Positions 27,975 to 36,311 of a stretch of 61,184 nt of DNA are shown piece after piece. Source of the stretch: Erythrobacter sanguineus (GTDB taxonomy: Bacteria > Pseudomonadota > Alphaproteobacteria > Sphingomonadales > Sphingomonadaceae); assembly GCA_945878845.1 (NCBI GenBank), contig CAMCUB010000020.1, positions 1-61,184 on the forward strand, in the 5' to 3' direction. Position numbers and translations under genes: made by a program. Numbering within the stretch: the first letter of the stretch is position 1; every line of letters starts with the position of its first letter. The notes under the pieces are model-generated. The model saw only the letters and a list, made by a program, of their open reading frames with translations, ran no database searches and had not been told where the DNA came from.

Positions 27975-28666
27975 TGACTTCTTTCTCCAAGCTCATCGCG
28001 CCTGTCGGCCTGATCCTTGCCGCCGCCGCCGCGCTGCCCGCGAGCGCGCAGGTCCAGGGCAACATCGCCACGGTCGACATCCCGCGCACCATCATCGGTA
28101 CCACCGCCTTCCAGACCGCCTACGAGCAGGTCAACACCACCTACGCCCAGCAGAACGATCTGCGCCGCGCCAAGGCTCAGGAGCGTCAGACCATGCTCGC
28201 CAAGTTCGACAAGAACGGCGACAAGCAGGTCGACGATGCCGAACAGCAGGCGATGCAGAAGTCGCCCGACTTCCCCAAGCTCCAGACGCTCGAGCAGGAG
28301 ATTCAGGGTCTGAACAACCAGATCGATGGCGCGCGCGTGTTCGCGGTCGAGCAGATCATCGTCCAGTACCCCTCGGCGCTGCAAGACGTGACCACCAAGG
28401 ACCAGATCAAGTTCGTGATCGATCCGACCTCGCTGCTGTTCGCGCCGCCCGAGGCCGACATCAGCGCCAAGGTCACCGCCGCGCTCAACGCGCGCGTTCC
28501 CGCGGTCGGCGTGGTGCCGCCGTCGGGCTGGCAGCCGAGCCGCGAGGGCGTGCAGATCTATCAGGAGATCCAGCAGCGCCTGATCCAGGCAACGATCGCG
28601 CAGCAGCAGCAGGCCGCCGCCGCCGCCGCGCAGCAGGGCAATCCCGTCGCAACCGACGGCCGCTGA
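27974..28666 (+). CDS. OmpH/Skp-family periplasmic chaperone with an EF-hand-like loop
   Basis: 230 aa. Signal peptide 1-25 (ending PASAQ), then the Skp-like pattern: a short strand (NIATVDIPRTI), a long coiled-coil hairpin (about 45-120) and a C-terminal strand region near 130-160. Skp holds unfolded outer-membrane proteins for BamA, which lies directly upstream (TGATG overlap). Residues 79-90 (DKNGDKQVDDAE) follow the EF-hand calcium-loop spacing, with acidic or Asn ligands at positions 1, 3, 5, 9 and 12; only the usual Gly at 6 is replaced by Lys. The C-terminus is a Gln/Ala-rich tail. It is longer than E. coli Skp (161 aa). Confidence 0.85.
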   Translation: MTSFSKLIAPVGLILAAAAALPASAQVQGNIATVDIPRTIIGTTAFQTAYEQVNTTYAQQNDLRRAKAQERQTMLAKFDKNGDKQVDDAEQQAMQKSPDFPKLQTLEQEIQGLNNQIDGARVFAVEQIIVQYPSALQDVTTKDQIKFVIDPTSLLFAPPEADISAKVTAALNARVPAVGVVPPSGWQPSREGVQIYQEIQQRLIQATIAQQQQAAAAAAQQGNPVATDGR

Positions 28667-28688
28667 TCGCGCGAGGGAAGGCTGACCG

Positions 28689-29162
28689 ATGAGCGAAGCA
28701 GGTAGCGCGGCGGCAGAGCCGTTCGATTACGATATCGTCAAGATCCTCAAGGCCTTGCCGCATCGCTACCCGCTGCTGCTGGTCGACCGCGTCAAGGCGA
28801 TCACGCTCGGCGAACGCATCCACGCGGTCAAGGCCGTGAGCATGAACGAGCAGTTCTTCCAGGGCCACTTCCCGGGCGCGCCGATCATGCCCGGCGTGCT
28901 CCAGATCGAAGCGCTCGCGCAGGCCGCGGGCATCCTGGGGATCGAGACGATGGAGCTGGCCGGCACCGGCAAGCTCGTCATCTTCATGGGGATCGAGAAC
29001 GCCAAGTTCCGCAGCCCGGTGACCCCGGGATGCCTGCTCGACCTCCATGTCGAGTTCACCCAGAAGCGCAGCCGCGTCTACAAGTTCAAGGGGTTGGCGA
29101 GCGTCGAGGGTAAGACGACCTGCGAGGTCGAATTCACCGCGATGATGGTGGATAAGGTCTGA
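28689..29162 (+). CDS. fabZ: 3-hydroxyacyl-ACP dehydratase FabZ
   Basis: 157 aa, hot-dog fold. Catalytic H60 is in [15 protein letters not shown] and E74 in [21 protein letters not shown] and the [14 protein letters not shown] stretch are typical FabZ. It dehydrates 3-hydroxyacyl-ACP in fatty-acid elongation. In most Gram-negatives lpxD lies between ompH and fabZ and lpxA follows; neither is present here. Confidence 0.95.
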   Translation: MSEAGSAAAEPFDYDIVKILKALPHRYPLLLVDRVKAITLGERIHAVKAVSMNEQFFQGHFPGAPIMPGVLQIEALAQAAGILGIETMELAGTGKLVIFMGIENAKFRSPVTPGCLLDLHVEFTQKRSRVYKFKGLASVEGKTTCEVEFTAMMVDKV

Positions 29163-29246
29163 TTGCGCGGGCGCGTGCGCTCGCGGTTCTCATGGCACCG
29201 ATGCTGACACCGACATTGGGTGTCTAACAGGGTGAGGACGCTCGTC

Positions 29247-29508
29247 TGTTGGAGACAATGAGACACAGTATAAAGGCAGAATTCTCTTTGATCGATGATG
29301 CGGTGCTGATCGACCGGATCGATCGGGCCGGACGGGGGCAATCACGGGGTCAAAGAGCGAGATTCGACCCTATGCCTCGGGCTTCGTGTAGGAAAGCGCA
29401 ATCTCGCGTCTCTACGGTTGCATTTCCCAGACGCTGCCGCTAAGCGCGCCGCTTCCCATTCATAGCTGTGCCGGTCGGAACCGGTGCTAGGCTGCAAAGG
29501 ATACCGTC
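29247..29508 (+). ncRNA. Candidate structured RNA: rpmE leader or separate small RNA
   Basis: The 346-base gap before rpmE holds no credible protein gene but several dyads. A possible promoter has TATAAA at 29267-29272 with a TTGG-type -35 near 29247. Just downstream, CTCTTTGA (29284-29291) pairs with TCAAAGAG (29350-29357), and GCGAGATT (29357-29364) pairs with AATCTCGC (29400-29407): two adjacent long-range stems, with smaller GATCGA/CCGG hairpins inside the first. A small hairpin CCGGT-CGGA-ACCGG (29471-29484) precedes the rpmE start. Further upstream, GACACC/GGTGTC (29206-29224) forms another hairpin after fabZ. There is no T-run before rpmE, favouring a leader. L31 leader RNAs are known in other phyla; none comes to mind for this group. 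Confidence 0.4.
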
Positions 29509-29736
29509 ATGAAGGCCGAAGGTCACCCCGATTACCACATGATCACGGTCAAGATGACCGATGGCACCGAATTCCAGACCCGCTCGACCTGGGGCAAGGA
29601 AGGCGACACGCTCGCGCTCGAAATCGATCCGCTGAGCCACCCTGCTTGGACCGGTGGCAAGCAGCAGGTTTCCGAAGGCGGCCGCGTGGCGCAGTTCAAC
29701 AAGCGTTTCGGCGGGCTCAGCCTCAAGAACAAGTAA
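29509..29736 (+). CDS. rpmE: 50S ribosomal protein L31
   Basis: 75 aa. Begins [29 protein letters not shown], the alphaproteobacterial L31 pattern, followed by [14 protein letters not shown] and [10 protein letters not shown]. It lacks the four-cysteine zinc knuckle of the C+ type, so it is the zinc-independent form. A Rho-independent terminator follows. The long upstream region is structured (see the preceding entry). Confidence 0.96.
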   Translation: MKAEGHPDYHMITVKMTDGTEFQTRSTWGKEGDTLALEIDPLSHPAWTGGKQQVSEGGRVAQFNKRFGGLSLKNK

Positions 29737-29773
29737 GCTTTCACAAGCTGCGCGGGCTTCGGCTCGCAACGAG

Positions 29774-29801
29774 GGAGGCGGGCCGACGGGCTCGCCTTTT
29801 T
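29774..29801 (+). terminator. Rho-independent terminator of rpmE
   Basis: Stem GGCGGGCC (29777-29784) / GGCTCGCC (29789-29796) with one G-U pair, loop GACG, then TTTTT (29797-29801). It lies between rpmE and the convergent oxygenase gene. Confidence 0.88.
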
Positions 29802-29823
29802 CGTATCTGGGCCGCGCTTGCGT

Positions 29824-30471
29824 TTACCCCTGCCAGAGCTGCTCGCGGTACCACTTGGTGATGACGTATTTGACGCCCTTCCTCACCTTCATCCCGTGGT
29901 GGAGCGTCGCCGGATTCACGGCTCCGTCCGGCAGGCGGTTGTTCCAGCACAACAATTTGCCCGCTTCGGGCTGGAAGGTCTTGTCGATCATCTTGAAGCG
30001 CGTCGCGCCGCCTGCATCGACATCGTTGAGATAGACCATGAAGGTCCAGGTGCGGTTGCCCGACAGCGCGCAATATTTCTCGAAATCGCGCCCTCCGGGG
30101 GTGAAGTAGTCGGTGTGCGCCTTGAACTCCTGCCCCTCGGCATAGCGTTGGCCCTGCAAGGGCTCGCCATAGGCGGGGTCAATGCCCGCAAGCTCGGTGA
30201 GCAGCGCCTCGATCCGCTGGACGGCGGGCAAGCCGGCATCCAGATCGCAGGTCTCGCTGGTGCGGAAATAGGCGTCCCCGTTGTCGTCGGCGATGGTCGA
30301 GGGGCGGCGGTCCTTGTCGATCAGCGCGATCAGCTCCGCCGCCAGATCGTGCGCCACGAATCGCCGGTGCTGGAATACCGCAGCTTTGGGGGTCGGCACG
30401 CGCTGCATGGTTGGGCGGGCGGCGAGGCGCTCGGCGATCAAATCCATCGGGGAATCACTCGGCAAGGTCAT
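29824..30471 (-). CDS. 2-oxoglutarate/Fe(II) oxygenase, prolyl 4-hydroxylase type
   Basis: 215 aa. The metal-binding triad is H119 and D121 (KAHTDYF) plus H191 (ATLHHGMKV), and K201 (RKGVKYV) should bind the 2-oxoglutarate carboxylate. The central part (TWTFMVYLNDVDAGGATRF) and KLLCWNNRLPDG fit the P4Hc fold. The bacterial substrate is not evident. It ends 22 bases from the rpmE terminator and stands alone on its strand. Confidence 0.88.
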   Translation of the reverse strand: MTLPSDSPMDLIAERLAARPTMQRVPTPKAAVFQHRRFVAHDLAAELIALIDKDRRPSTIADDNGDAYFRTSETCDLDAGLPAVQRIEALLTELAGIDPAYGEPLQGQRYAEGQEFKAHTDYFTPGGRDFEKYCALSGNRTWTFMVYLNDVDAGGATRFKMIDKTFQPEAGKLLCWNNRLPDGAVNPATLHHGMKVRKGVKYVITKWYREQLWQG

Positions 30472-30702
30472 GGCGGGGCGAGCCTATAGATCGGCAATCG
30501 CCCGATAGCGATTTCAGGCCTGTGAAACAATCTTGCGCGTGCCGATGCGGCGCGAAGTTTTCGCTTCACTTGGGCAGGGCTTTGTGCAAGACGCGCGCCT
30601 CCCTTGCTGGCGCACTTGACGGTGCGGCTGCCATGCGTCAACCGCCACCGCTCGCACGGGCTTGGCAGCGACCGAAATGGTGGTATGCGGGCAGGGGCGT
30701 GT

Positions 30703-30780
30703 GGCGATCGTAGCTCAGTTGGTTAGAGCGCCGGTTTGTGGTACCGGAGGTCGGGGGTTCGAGCCCCCTCGGTCGCCCCA
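30703..30780 (+). tRNA. tRNA-His (GTG)
   Basis: Anticodon stem CCGGT/ACCGG encloses TTGTGGT, giving anticodon GTG (30738-30740). Acceptor stem GCGATCG (30704-30710) pairs with CGGTCGC (30770-30776). G at 30703 is the extra G-1, facing discriminator C at 30777; CCA is encoded (30778-30780). The encoded G-1:C73 pair is the usual bacterial state; some alphaproteobacteria have lost it. Confidence 0.96.
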
Positions 30781-30826
30781 TTTCCCCCTGCTGCTGGAAG
30801 AGTCCGCGCCCCACAGGGGAGACGAC

Positions 30827-31861
30827 ATGACCGCATTCTGGGCCGAGCCCGATTTCGACGCGCACGAATCCGTGACGCTGGTCCACGACCGGGCGAGCGG
30901 GCTCACCGCGATCATCGCGCTGCATTCGACCCACCTCGGCCCCGCGGCCGGCGGCACGCGTTTCTGGCATTACAGCGATCCTGCGGGCGCGATGCGCGAT
31001 GCGCTGCGCCTGTCGCGCGGGATGAGCTACAAGAACGCGATGGCGGGCCTGCCTGCGGGCGGCGGCAAGGCGGTGATCCTGGCCGATGAACAGCGCATCA
31101 AGACCCCCGAAATGCTCGCGGCCTTTGGCGATGCGGTCGATGCGCTCGGCGGGCGCTATATCACTGCGCAGGATGTCGGGATTTCCGAGGCTGACATGGT
31201 CGCGATCGCGCACCGCACCGCGCATGCCGCAGGGCTGCCCGGGCAGGGCGGGGATCCCGGACCCTACACCGCGCGCGGGGTCTATCTCGGGGTCAAGGCG
31301 GCAGCGGCGCGGGCACTGGGCACCGATGATCTGCGCGGCGTGCGGATCGCCATTCAGGGCGTCGGCAGCGTGGGCGGTGGCCTCGCGCGCTATCTCGCCG
31401 CAGAGGGCGCGGTGCTGACGCTGGCCGATATCGACCAGGACCGGGCTGCCCGTCTGGCAGGCGAATTGGGCGCAGCAGTCACTTCGGCCGATGCGGTGCT
31501 GGGCGTGGAGGCCGACATCGTGTGCCCCTGCGCGCTCGGCGCGGTACTGACCGAAGCATCGATCCCCGCGATCACGGCGCGCGTCGTGGCGGGCGGGGCC
31601 AACAACCAGCTCGCAACCGGAAGCGAGGGCGCGCTGCTGCGCGAGCGCGGCATCCTTTATGCGCCCGATTACGTCATCAATGCGGGCGGCATCATCAATG
31701 TGCTGCGCCATATCGACGGCGCGGGCGATGCCGAGATCAATGCGCGAATCGACCGCATTCCCGAACGGCTCGAGGCGGTGTGGCAGGAGAGCGAGGCCAG
31801 CGGCCTGCCTGCCAATGTCGTCGCCGACCGGATGGCGCAAAAGCTCATCGGGCGCGGCTAG
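30827..31861 (+). CDS. Leucine dehydrogenase-like amino acid dehydrogenase
   Basis: 344 aa, Glu/Leu/Phe/Val dehydrogenase family. Catalytic lysines K69 (MSYKNAMAG) and K81 (GGGKAVI) are spaced as in leucine dehydrogenase. The Rossmann motif IQGVGSVGGGLARYL lies around residue 180, followed by ADIDQDRAA and the GGANNQL and DYVINAGGIINV segments. It probably deaminates branched-chain amino acids with NAD+. ATG 30827 has CAGGGGAGA upstream; in-frame codons further upstream run through tRNA-His and are not coding. Confidence 0.9.
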   Translation: MTAFWAEPDFDAHESVTLVHDRASGLTAIIALHSTHLGPAAGGTRFWHYSDPAGAMRDALRLSRGMSYKNAMAGLPAGGGKAVILADEQRIKTPEMLAAFGDAVDALGGRYITAQDVGISEADMVAIAHRTAHAAGLPGQGGDPGPYTARGVYLGVKAAAARALGTDDLRGVRIAIQGVGSVGGGLARYLAAEGAVLTLADIDQDRAARLAGELGAAVTSADAVLGVEADIVCPCALGAVLTEASIPAITARVVAGGANNQLATGSEGALLRERGILYAPDYVINAGGIINVLRHIDGAGDAEINARIDRIPERLEAVWQESEASGLPANVVADRMAQKLIGRG

Positions 31862-31958
31862 GCGGGGGGCGCGGGCGGGAACAATTCCGCCCCGCCGCCA
31901 TTTGCGCTCTTGTCGGGAACGGGTGTAAGGCTACAAGCCGCCCCGACAGCGAAAACCC

Positions 31959-32714
31959 ATGCACATTTACGCCAACCCCACCCGATTTCTCGCCCTTGCA
32001 AAGTGGCTTATGCCGCTCCTGTTCTGGAGCGGTCTGGTGCTGTCGCTGGGCGCCATCGGCTGGGGCCTGTTCATGGTCCCGCCCGACCGCCTGATGGGCG
32101 ATACGGTCCGCATCCTGTTCATCCACGTGCCCGCCGCTTGGCTGGGCATGGGGGGCTGGGCGGGGATCGCGATTTCCTCTGCCGCATTGCTTGTCTGGAA
32201 GCACCCGCTCGCCGCGATCTCGGCGCGCGCGATTGCCGTGCCGGGAATGGTGTTCTGCGCGGTGTGCCTTGCCACCGGCTCGATCTGGGGCCGCCCGACA
32301 TGGGGCACCTGGTGGGAGTGGGACGGGCGGCTGACCTCGATGTTGGTGCTGTTGTTCCTCTACGCAGGCTACATCGCGCTGACCGAGGCGGCGAACCGCG
32401 AGGGTTCGTCCGACAAGATCGCCGCGATTTTCGGCCTGGTCGGCGCGGTCAATGTGCCGATCATCAATCGCTCCGTGGTGTGGTGGAACTCGCTCCACCA
32501 GCCGCCGAGCATCACTGCCGGCAAGAGCGCGATCGAGGCCACGTTCCTCGTGCCGCTGCTGGTGGCGGTGGTCGGCTTCTCGCTATTGTTCGGCGCGATC
32601 GTGCTGATGCGGATGCGCGCGCTGATTGCGCAAGCGCAGGTCGAGGCGCGCCTGCGCCGCCGCGCGCTCGATGACGATGCGGCGCTCCCGCCCGCCATGG
32701 CGGAGCAGGCCTGA
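31959..32714 (+). CDS. ccmC: Haem exporter membrane protein CcmC
   Basis: 251 aa, six membrane helices. The tryptophan-rich haem-handling motif WGRPTWGTWWEWDGRLT is at about 110-126, and conserved histidines include H56 (FIHVPAAW) and one near residue 175. CcmC loads haem onto CcmE on the periplasmic face. It is the first gene of ccmCDEFGHI here; ccmA and ccmB are not in the window. Its stop overlaps the ccmD start (TGATG). Confidence 0.95.
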   Translation: MHIYANPTRFLALAKWLMPLLFWSGLVLSLGAIGWGLFMVPPDRLMGDTVRILFIHVPAAWLGMGGWAGIAISSAALLVWKHPLAAISARAIAVPGMVFCAVCLATGSIWGRPTWGTWWEWDGRLTSMLVLLFLYAGYIALTEAANREGSSDKIAAIFGLVGAVNVPIINRSVVWWNSLHQPPSITAGKSAIEATFLVPLLVAVVGFSLLFGAIVLMRMRALIAQAQVEARLRRRALDDDAALPPAMAEQA

Positions 32715-32854
32715 TGCGCGAGGACCTCAACCAGTGGGATTTCGTGTGGCTCGCCTATGGCGTCGCAGCGGTTGCACTCATCGCACTTGTCATCTGGGCG
32801 TGGCGCGCGATGGTGCGCGCCGAGGCGCAGCGTGATGCCACCCGGCGTCGCTGA
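32714..32854 (+). CDS. ccmD: Haem exporter accessory protein CcmD
   Basis: 46 aa. Begins MREDLNQWDFVWLAYGVAAV, one membrane helix, then a basic tail ending RDATRRR: the CcmD layout. CcmD helps release haem-loaded CcmE from the CcmABC complex. Start ATG overlaps the ccmC stop (TGATG); ccmE follows after 9 bases. The short length makes it easy to miss, but position and shape are diagnostic. Confidence 0.9.
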   Translation: MREDLNQWDFVWLAYGVAAVALIALVIWAWRAMVRAEAQRDATRRR

Positions 32855-32863
32855 GAGGGACCG

Positions 32864-33325
32864 ATGAAAGCCAAGCATCAACGTCTGGTTCTGGTGATCA
32901 TCGCCCTGCTGGCCATCGTCGGCGCGGGGCTGCTCGCGGCGTGGAGCTTGCGCAATCAGGCGAATTATTTCTACCTGCCCGAGCAGATGGCCAAGGCGCC
33001 GCCCGAAGTCGGGCAGGCGGTGCGGCTCGGCGGGATGGTGCAGAAGGGTTCGCTGGTCACCGAGGCGGACGGGGTGACGGTCAACTTCAAGGTCACCGGC
33101 AACAGCGCTGACGCCATTCCGGTGCGCTACAGCGGCATCCTGCCCGACCTGTTTGTGGAAGGCTCGGGCGTGGTGGCCGAGGGCAGCATTGGCCCCGACG
33201 GCGTGTTCAAGGCCACCAACCTGCTCGCCAAGCATGACGAGAATTACGTGCCCAAGGAGCTTGAGGGCATGGGCACCGACGAAGCCGCCAAGATGGCCGC
33301 CGACACGACGGTGGGGCTCGAGTAG
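32864..33325 (+). CDS. ccmE: Haem chaperone CcmE
   Basis: 153 aa. N-terminal membrane anchor (residues 8-28), then a periplasmic OB-fold domain with RLGGMVQKGSL. The haem-binding H124 and the conserved Y128 are in LAKHDENYVP. CcmE carries covalently bound haem from CcmC to the CcmF/H lyase. It has the expected length and lies between ccmD and ccmF. Confidence 0.95.
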   Translation: MKAKHQRLVLVIIALLAIVGAGLLAAWSLRNQANYFYLPEQMAKAPPEVGQAVRLGGMVQKGSLVTEADGVTVNFKVTGNSADAIPVRYSGILPDLFVEGSGVVAEGSIGPDGVFKATNLLAKHDENYVPKELEGMGTDEAAKMAADTTVGLE

Positions 33326-33353
33326 CGCAGATGCAGCGGGTGAGGGCCAAGCG

Positions 33354-35339
33354 ATGATTGCCGAAATCGGACTTGCCGCCCTGTGGCTCGCCGCCGCGCT
33401 CGCCGTGCTCCAGATGGTCTCGGGCGCTGCGTCCTTGCGCGCCGCGCCGGGCGAGGCCAATGCGCTCGCGATATATGCGCGCCCTGCCGCGGTGGTGCAG
33501 GCCTTCCTCGCGGTATTAGCCTTCCTGTTGCTGCTGCGCGCCTTTGCGGTCACTGACCTGTCGATCAAGCTGGTCGCGACCAATTCGCATTCGATGAAGC
33601 CCTTCATCTACAAGCTCACCGGCACCTGGGGGAACCACGAGGGCTCGATGCTGCTGTGGGTCGGCGTGCTGGCGGCCTCGGGAGGCCTGCTTGCCGCTTT
33701 CGAGAAGCGCCTGCCGGAACGCACCATGGGCGCGACGCTGGCGGTGCAGGGCTTTGTGGCGCTGGGCTTCTATGCCTTCCTGCTCTTGTCCTCCAACCCC
33801 TTCGAGCGCCTTCCTGTGCCCGCCGCGGAGGGCAATGGCCTCAACCCGCTGCTGCAGGACATCGGTCTCGCGATCCACCCGCCGACGCTTTATGCGGGCT
33901 ATGTCGGCCTGTCGGTGGCCTTCAGCCTCGCGATGGGCGCGCTGATGACCCGCGAGGTCAACCCTGCTTTCGCCCGCGTGATGCGCCCCTGGGTGCTGGG
34001 TGCCTGGGTGCTGCTGACGCTGGGGATCACCGCGGGTTCCTACTGGGCCTATTACGAGCTCGGCTGGGGCGGTTGGTGGTTCTGGGACCCGGTCGAGAAC
34101 GCCTCGCTGATGCCGTGGCTCGCCGCGACCGCGCTGATGCATTCGGTGAGCGTGCTCGCCGCGCGTGACGCGCTTCGGACGTGGACGATCATGCTCGGCG
34201 TGCTTGCCTTCTCGATGTCGATGCTGGGCACCTTCCTCGTGCGGTCGGGCGTGCTCACCAGTGTCCACGCTTTCGCGGTTGATCCTGAGCGCGGCGCTTT
34301 CATCCTCGGGCTGCTCGGGCTCTATATCGGCGGGGCCTTCACGATCTTCGCCCTGCGCGCGGGCGATGTGGCCGAGGGCAAGCGCTTTGCCGTGACGAGC
34401 CGCGAGGGCGCGCTGGTGTTCAACAACGTGATGCTCTCGGCGATCCTCGCGATCGTTTTGCTAGGTACGCTCTATCCGCTGCTGACGGAGGCCTTCAACG
34501 TCCGGGTCTCGGTGGGGCCGCCCTATTTCAACCCGGCGGGCGCGATCTTCGCGATCCCGATGCTGCTGGTCATGGCGGTCGGCCCGCTGCTGCGCTGGAG
34601 GAGCGACAAGCCCGCGCGCATCCAGTTCGAACTGATGCTGATCGCCGCGCTGGTGATCGGTGCCATCGCGCTCGTCAGCTTCTTCGGCCAGTTCCCGCTG
34701 CTCCCGCTGCTCGGGCTCGGGCTTGCCGCAGGTCTTGCGGTCGCCGCCTTCCTGCCGCTGCGCGGACGCAACCTCAAGCGCGTACCGACCGCAACCTGGG
34801 GCATGGTCGTCGCCCATTTCGGCATCGCAGTTTCGCTGTTCGGCATGGCGTGTGAGGGCGCCTTCTCCGAGGAACGCCTCGCCGCAGTCGCGCCGGGCGG
34901 CACCGAGCAGATCGGCGGTTTCGCGGTCACGCTCGAGTCCGTGACGCCGATTGCCGGCCCCAACTGGACCGCGATGGAAGCACGCCTTGCCGTGCGGCAG
35001 GATGGCGGCGAGCCGGTTATCCTCACCCCGCAAGCGCGCAGTTTCTGGTCGCCGCCGCAATCGACCTCGGAAAGCGCGCTGCTGACCAAGTGGAACGGCC
35101 AGCTCTACGCGGTGATCGGCAATCAGGCCGAGGACGGACGCTGGCAGATCCGCATCTGGTGGAAGCCCTTCGTCACCTTCATCTGGTACGGCGGGCTGCT
35201 GATCGGCCTCGGCGGCATTCTCGCGATCGCGGGCCGCGTGCGGGTTGATCTGAAGCGCCGCTCGGCAACCACCAAGGGCGCGCAGCGCCGCGCCGATGTC
35301 GAAGCGCTCGGCGTGCCCGCGCCGCAGCCGGCGGAATAG
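33354..35339 (+). CDS. ccmF: Cytochrome c haem lyase subunit CcmF
   Basis: 661 aa with about 15 membrane helices. The WWD domain (GWGGWWFWDPVENASLMPW) lies at about 240-260, and conserved histidines occur in NHEGSMLLW, AIHPPTLYAGY and LMHSVSV. With CcmH and CcmI it attaches haem to CXXCH cysteines in apocytochrome c. ATG 33354 is the first start after ccmE with a plausible ribosome site (GAGGGCC). ccmG follows after 7 bases. Confidence 0.95.
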   Translation: MIAEIGLAALWLAAALAVLQMVSGAASLRAAPGEANALAIYARPAAVVQAFLAVLAFLLLLRAFAVTDLSIKLVATNSHSMKPFIYKLTGTWGNHEGSMLLWVGVLAASGGLLAAFEKRLPERTMGATLAVQGFVALGFYAFLLLSSNPFERLPVPAAEGNGLNPLLQDIGLAIHPPTLYAGYVGLSVAFSLAMGALMTREVNPAFARVMRPWVLGAWVLLTLGITAGSYWAYYELGWGGWWFWDPVENASLMPWLAATALMHSVSVLAARDALRTWTIMLGVLAFSMSMLGTFLVRSGVLTSVHAFAVDPERGAFILGLLGLYIGGAFTIFALRAGDVAEGKRFAVTSREGALVFNNVMLSAILAIVLLGTLYPLLTEAFNVRVSVGPPYFNPAGAIFAIPMLLVMAVGPLLRWRSDKPARIQFELMLIAALVIGAIALVSFFGQFPLLPLLGLGLAAGLAVAAFLPLRGRNLKRVPTATWGMVVAHFGIAVSLFGMACEGAFSEERLAAVAPGGTEQIGGFAVTLESVTPIAGPNWTAMEARLAVRQDGGEPVILTPQARSFWSPPQSTSESALLTKWNGQLYAVIGNQAEDGRWQIRIWWKPFVTFIWYGGLLIGLGGILAIAGRVRVDLKRRSATTKGAQRRADVEALGVPAPQPAE

Positions 35340-35346
35340 GCGCGCC

Positions 35347-35871
35347 ATGCGCAAGCTCTCCTTCTGGATCCCGCTCGTGCTGTTCAACTTCTTCGCGGGG
35401 CTGGCGGCCTATATGCTGACGCAGGAGAAGGACCAGTTCGTCGAGAGCACGATGATCGGTCAGCCGCTCCCGGCCTTCGCGCTCGAACCGGCCTTCGAGG
35501 GCCTGCCCGGCGCCGCCAAGGCAGACCTTACCGGCAAGCCGAAGCTGCTCAATATCTGGGCCAGCTGGTGCCTGCCCTGCATCGCCGAGGCCCCGCATCT
35601 CGAAGCCCTGAAGCGCAGCGGGGTCGAGATCATCGGCATCGCGATTCGCGACAAGCCCGCCGATGTCGCCAATTTCCTCGCCCGCCACGGCAACCCCTAT
35701 ACCCGCATCGGCAGCGACCGGATCTCCGAGGTGCAGCTCGCGATCGGTTCCTCTGGCGTGCCCGAGACCTTCGTGATCGATGCCAAGGGCGTGATCCGCT
35801 ACCAGCATATCGGCGATGTCGGCGCGGATGATGTGCCCACGCTGCTTGCGGAACTGGAGAAGGCGAAATGA
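35347..35871 (+). CDS. ccmG: Thiol:disulfide oxidoreductase CcmG/DsbE
   Basis: 174 aa. N-terminal membrane anchor (residues 5-25), then a thioredoxin domain with the active site WASWCLPC (C75, C78) and a cis-proline region SSGVPETFVID. It reduces apocytochrome cysteines so that haem can attach. Its end overlaps ccmH (ATGA), consistent with one operon. Confidence 0.95.
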   Translation: MRKLSFWIPLVLFNFFAGLAAYMLTQEKDQFVESTMIGQPLPAFALEPAFEGLPGAAKADLTGKPKLLNIWASWCLPCIAEAPHLEALKRSGVEIIGIAIRDKPADVANFLARHGNPYTRIGSDRISEVQLAIGSSGVPETFVIDAKGVIRYQHIGDVGADDVPTLLAELEKAK

Positions 35872-36311
35872 TCCGCTGGATGATCGCCGCGCTGCTGGCG
35901 CTGATCGCGCTCCCGCTCGCGGTGCCGGTTCTCGGGCAGGATTCGATGCCGCCTGCGCCCTATGCCTATAACCAGCTCGACGATCCCCGGCTCGAGGCCG
36001 AGGCCGCCGCGCTGATGCAGACGCTGCGCTGCCTCAAGTGCCAGTCGCAGAGCATTGCCGACAGCGACGCCCCGATGGCGGGCGATATGCGCCATCAGGT
36101 GCGCACCCGCATCCTTGCCGGCGAAAGCCCGGAAGCGATCCGCGGCTGGTTGATTGCGCGCTATGGCGACTATGTCAGCTACGAGCCCGAGGTGAGCAGC
36201 ACCACCTGGCCGCTTTTCGCGATTCCCTTGCTGGTGATCCTGATCGTGGCGGGCGTGCTGCTGCGGCGGCTCGGCAAGCGGCGTGACGATGATGCGGGGG
36301 CCAAGGTATGA
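35868..36311 (+). CDS. ccmH: Cytochrome c maturation protein CcmH (CcmL type)
   Basis: 147 aa. Signal/anchor at residues 5-22, then the conserved LRCLKCQSQSIADSDAPMA with redox cysteines C55 and C58, and a C-terminal membrane helix (PLFAIPLLVILIVAGVLL). This is the short CcmH/CcmL form without the TPR part, which is a separate gene downstream (ATGA overlap at 36308). Confidence 0.95.
   Translation: MIRWMIAALLALIALPLAVPVLGQDSMPPAPYAYNQLDDPRLEAEAAALMQTLRCLKCQSQSIADSDAPMAGDMRHQVRTRILAGESPEAIRGWLIARYGDYVSYEPEVSSTTWPLFAIPLLVILIVAGVLLRRLGKRRDDDAGAKV

Noticed and set aside
29249..29443. 64-codon ORF in the fabZ-rpmE gap
   Set aside because: No ribosome site, Arg-rich composition typical of chance frames, and it runs through the paired stems of the candidate RNA.
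29477..29481. GGAAC upstream of rpmE as an EcfG promoter
   Set aside because: No CGTT-like box at 16-17 bases; the GGAAC is part of a small hairpin.
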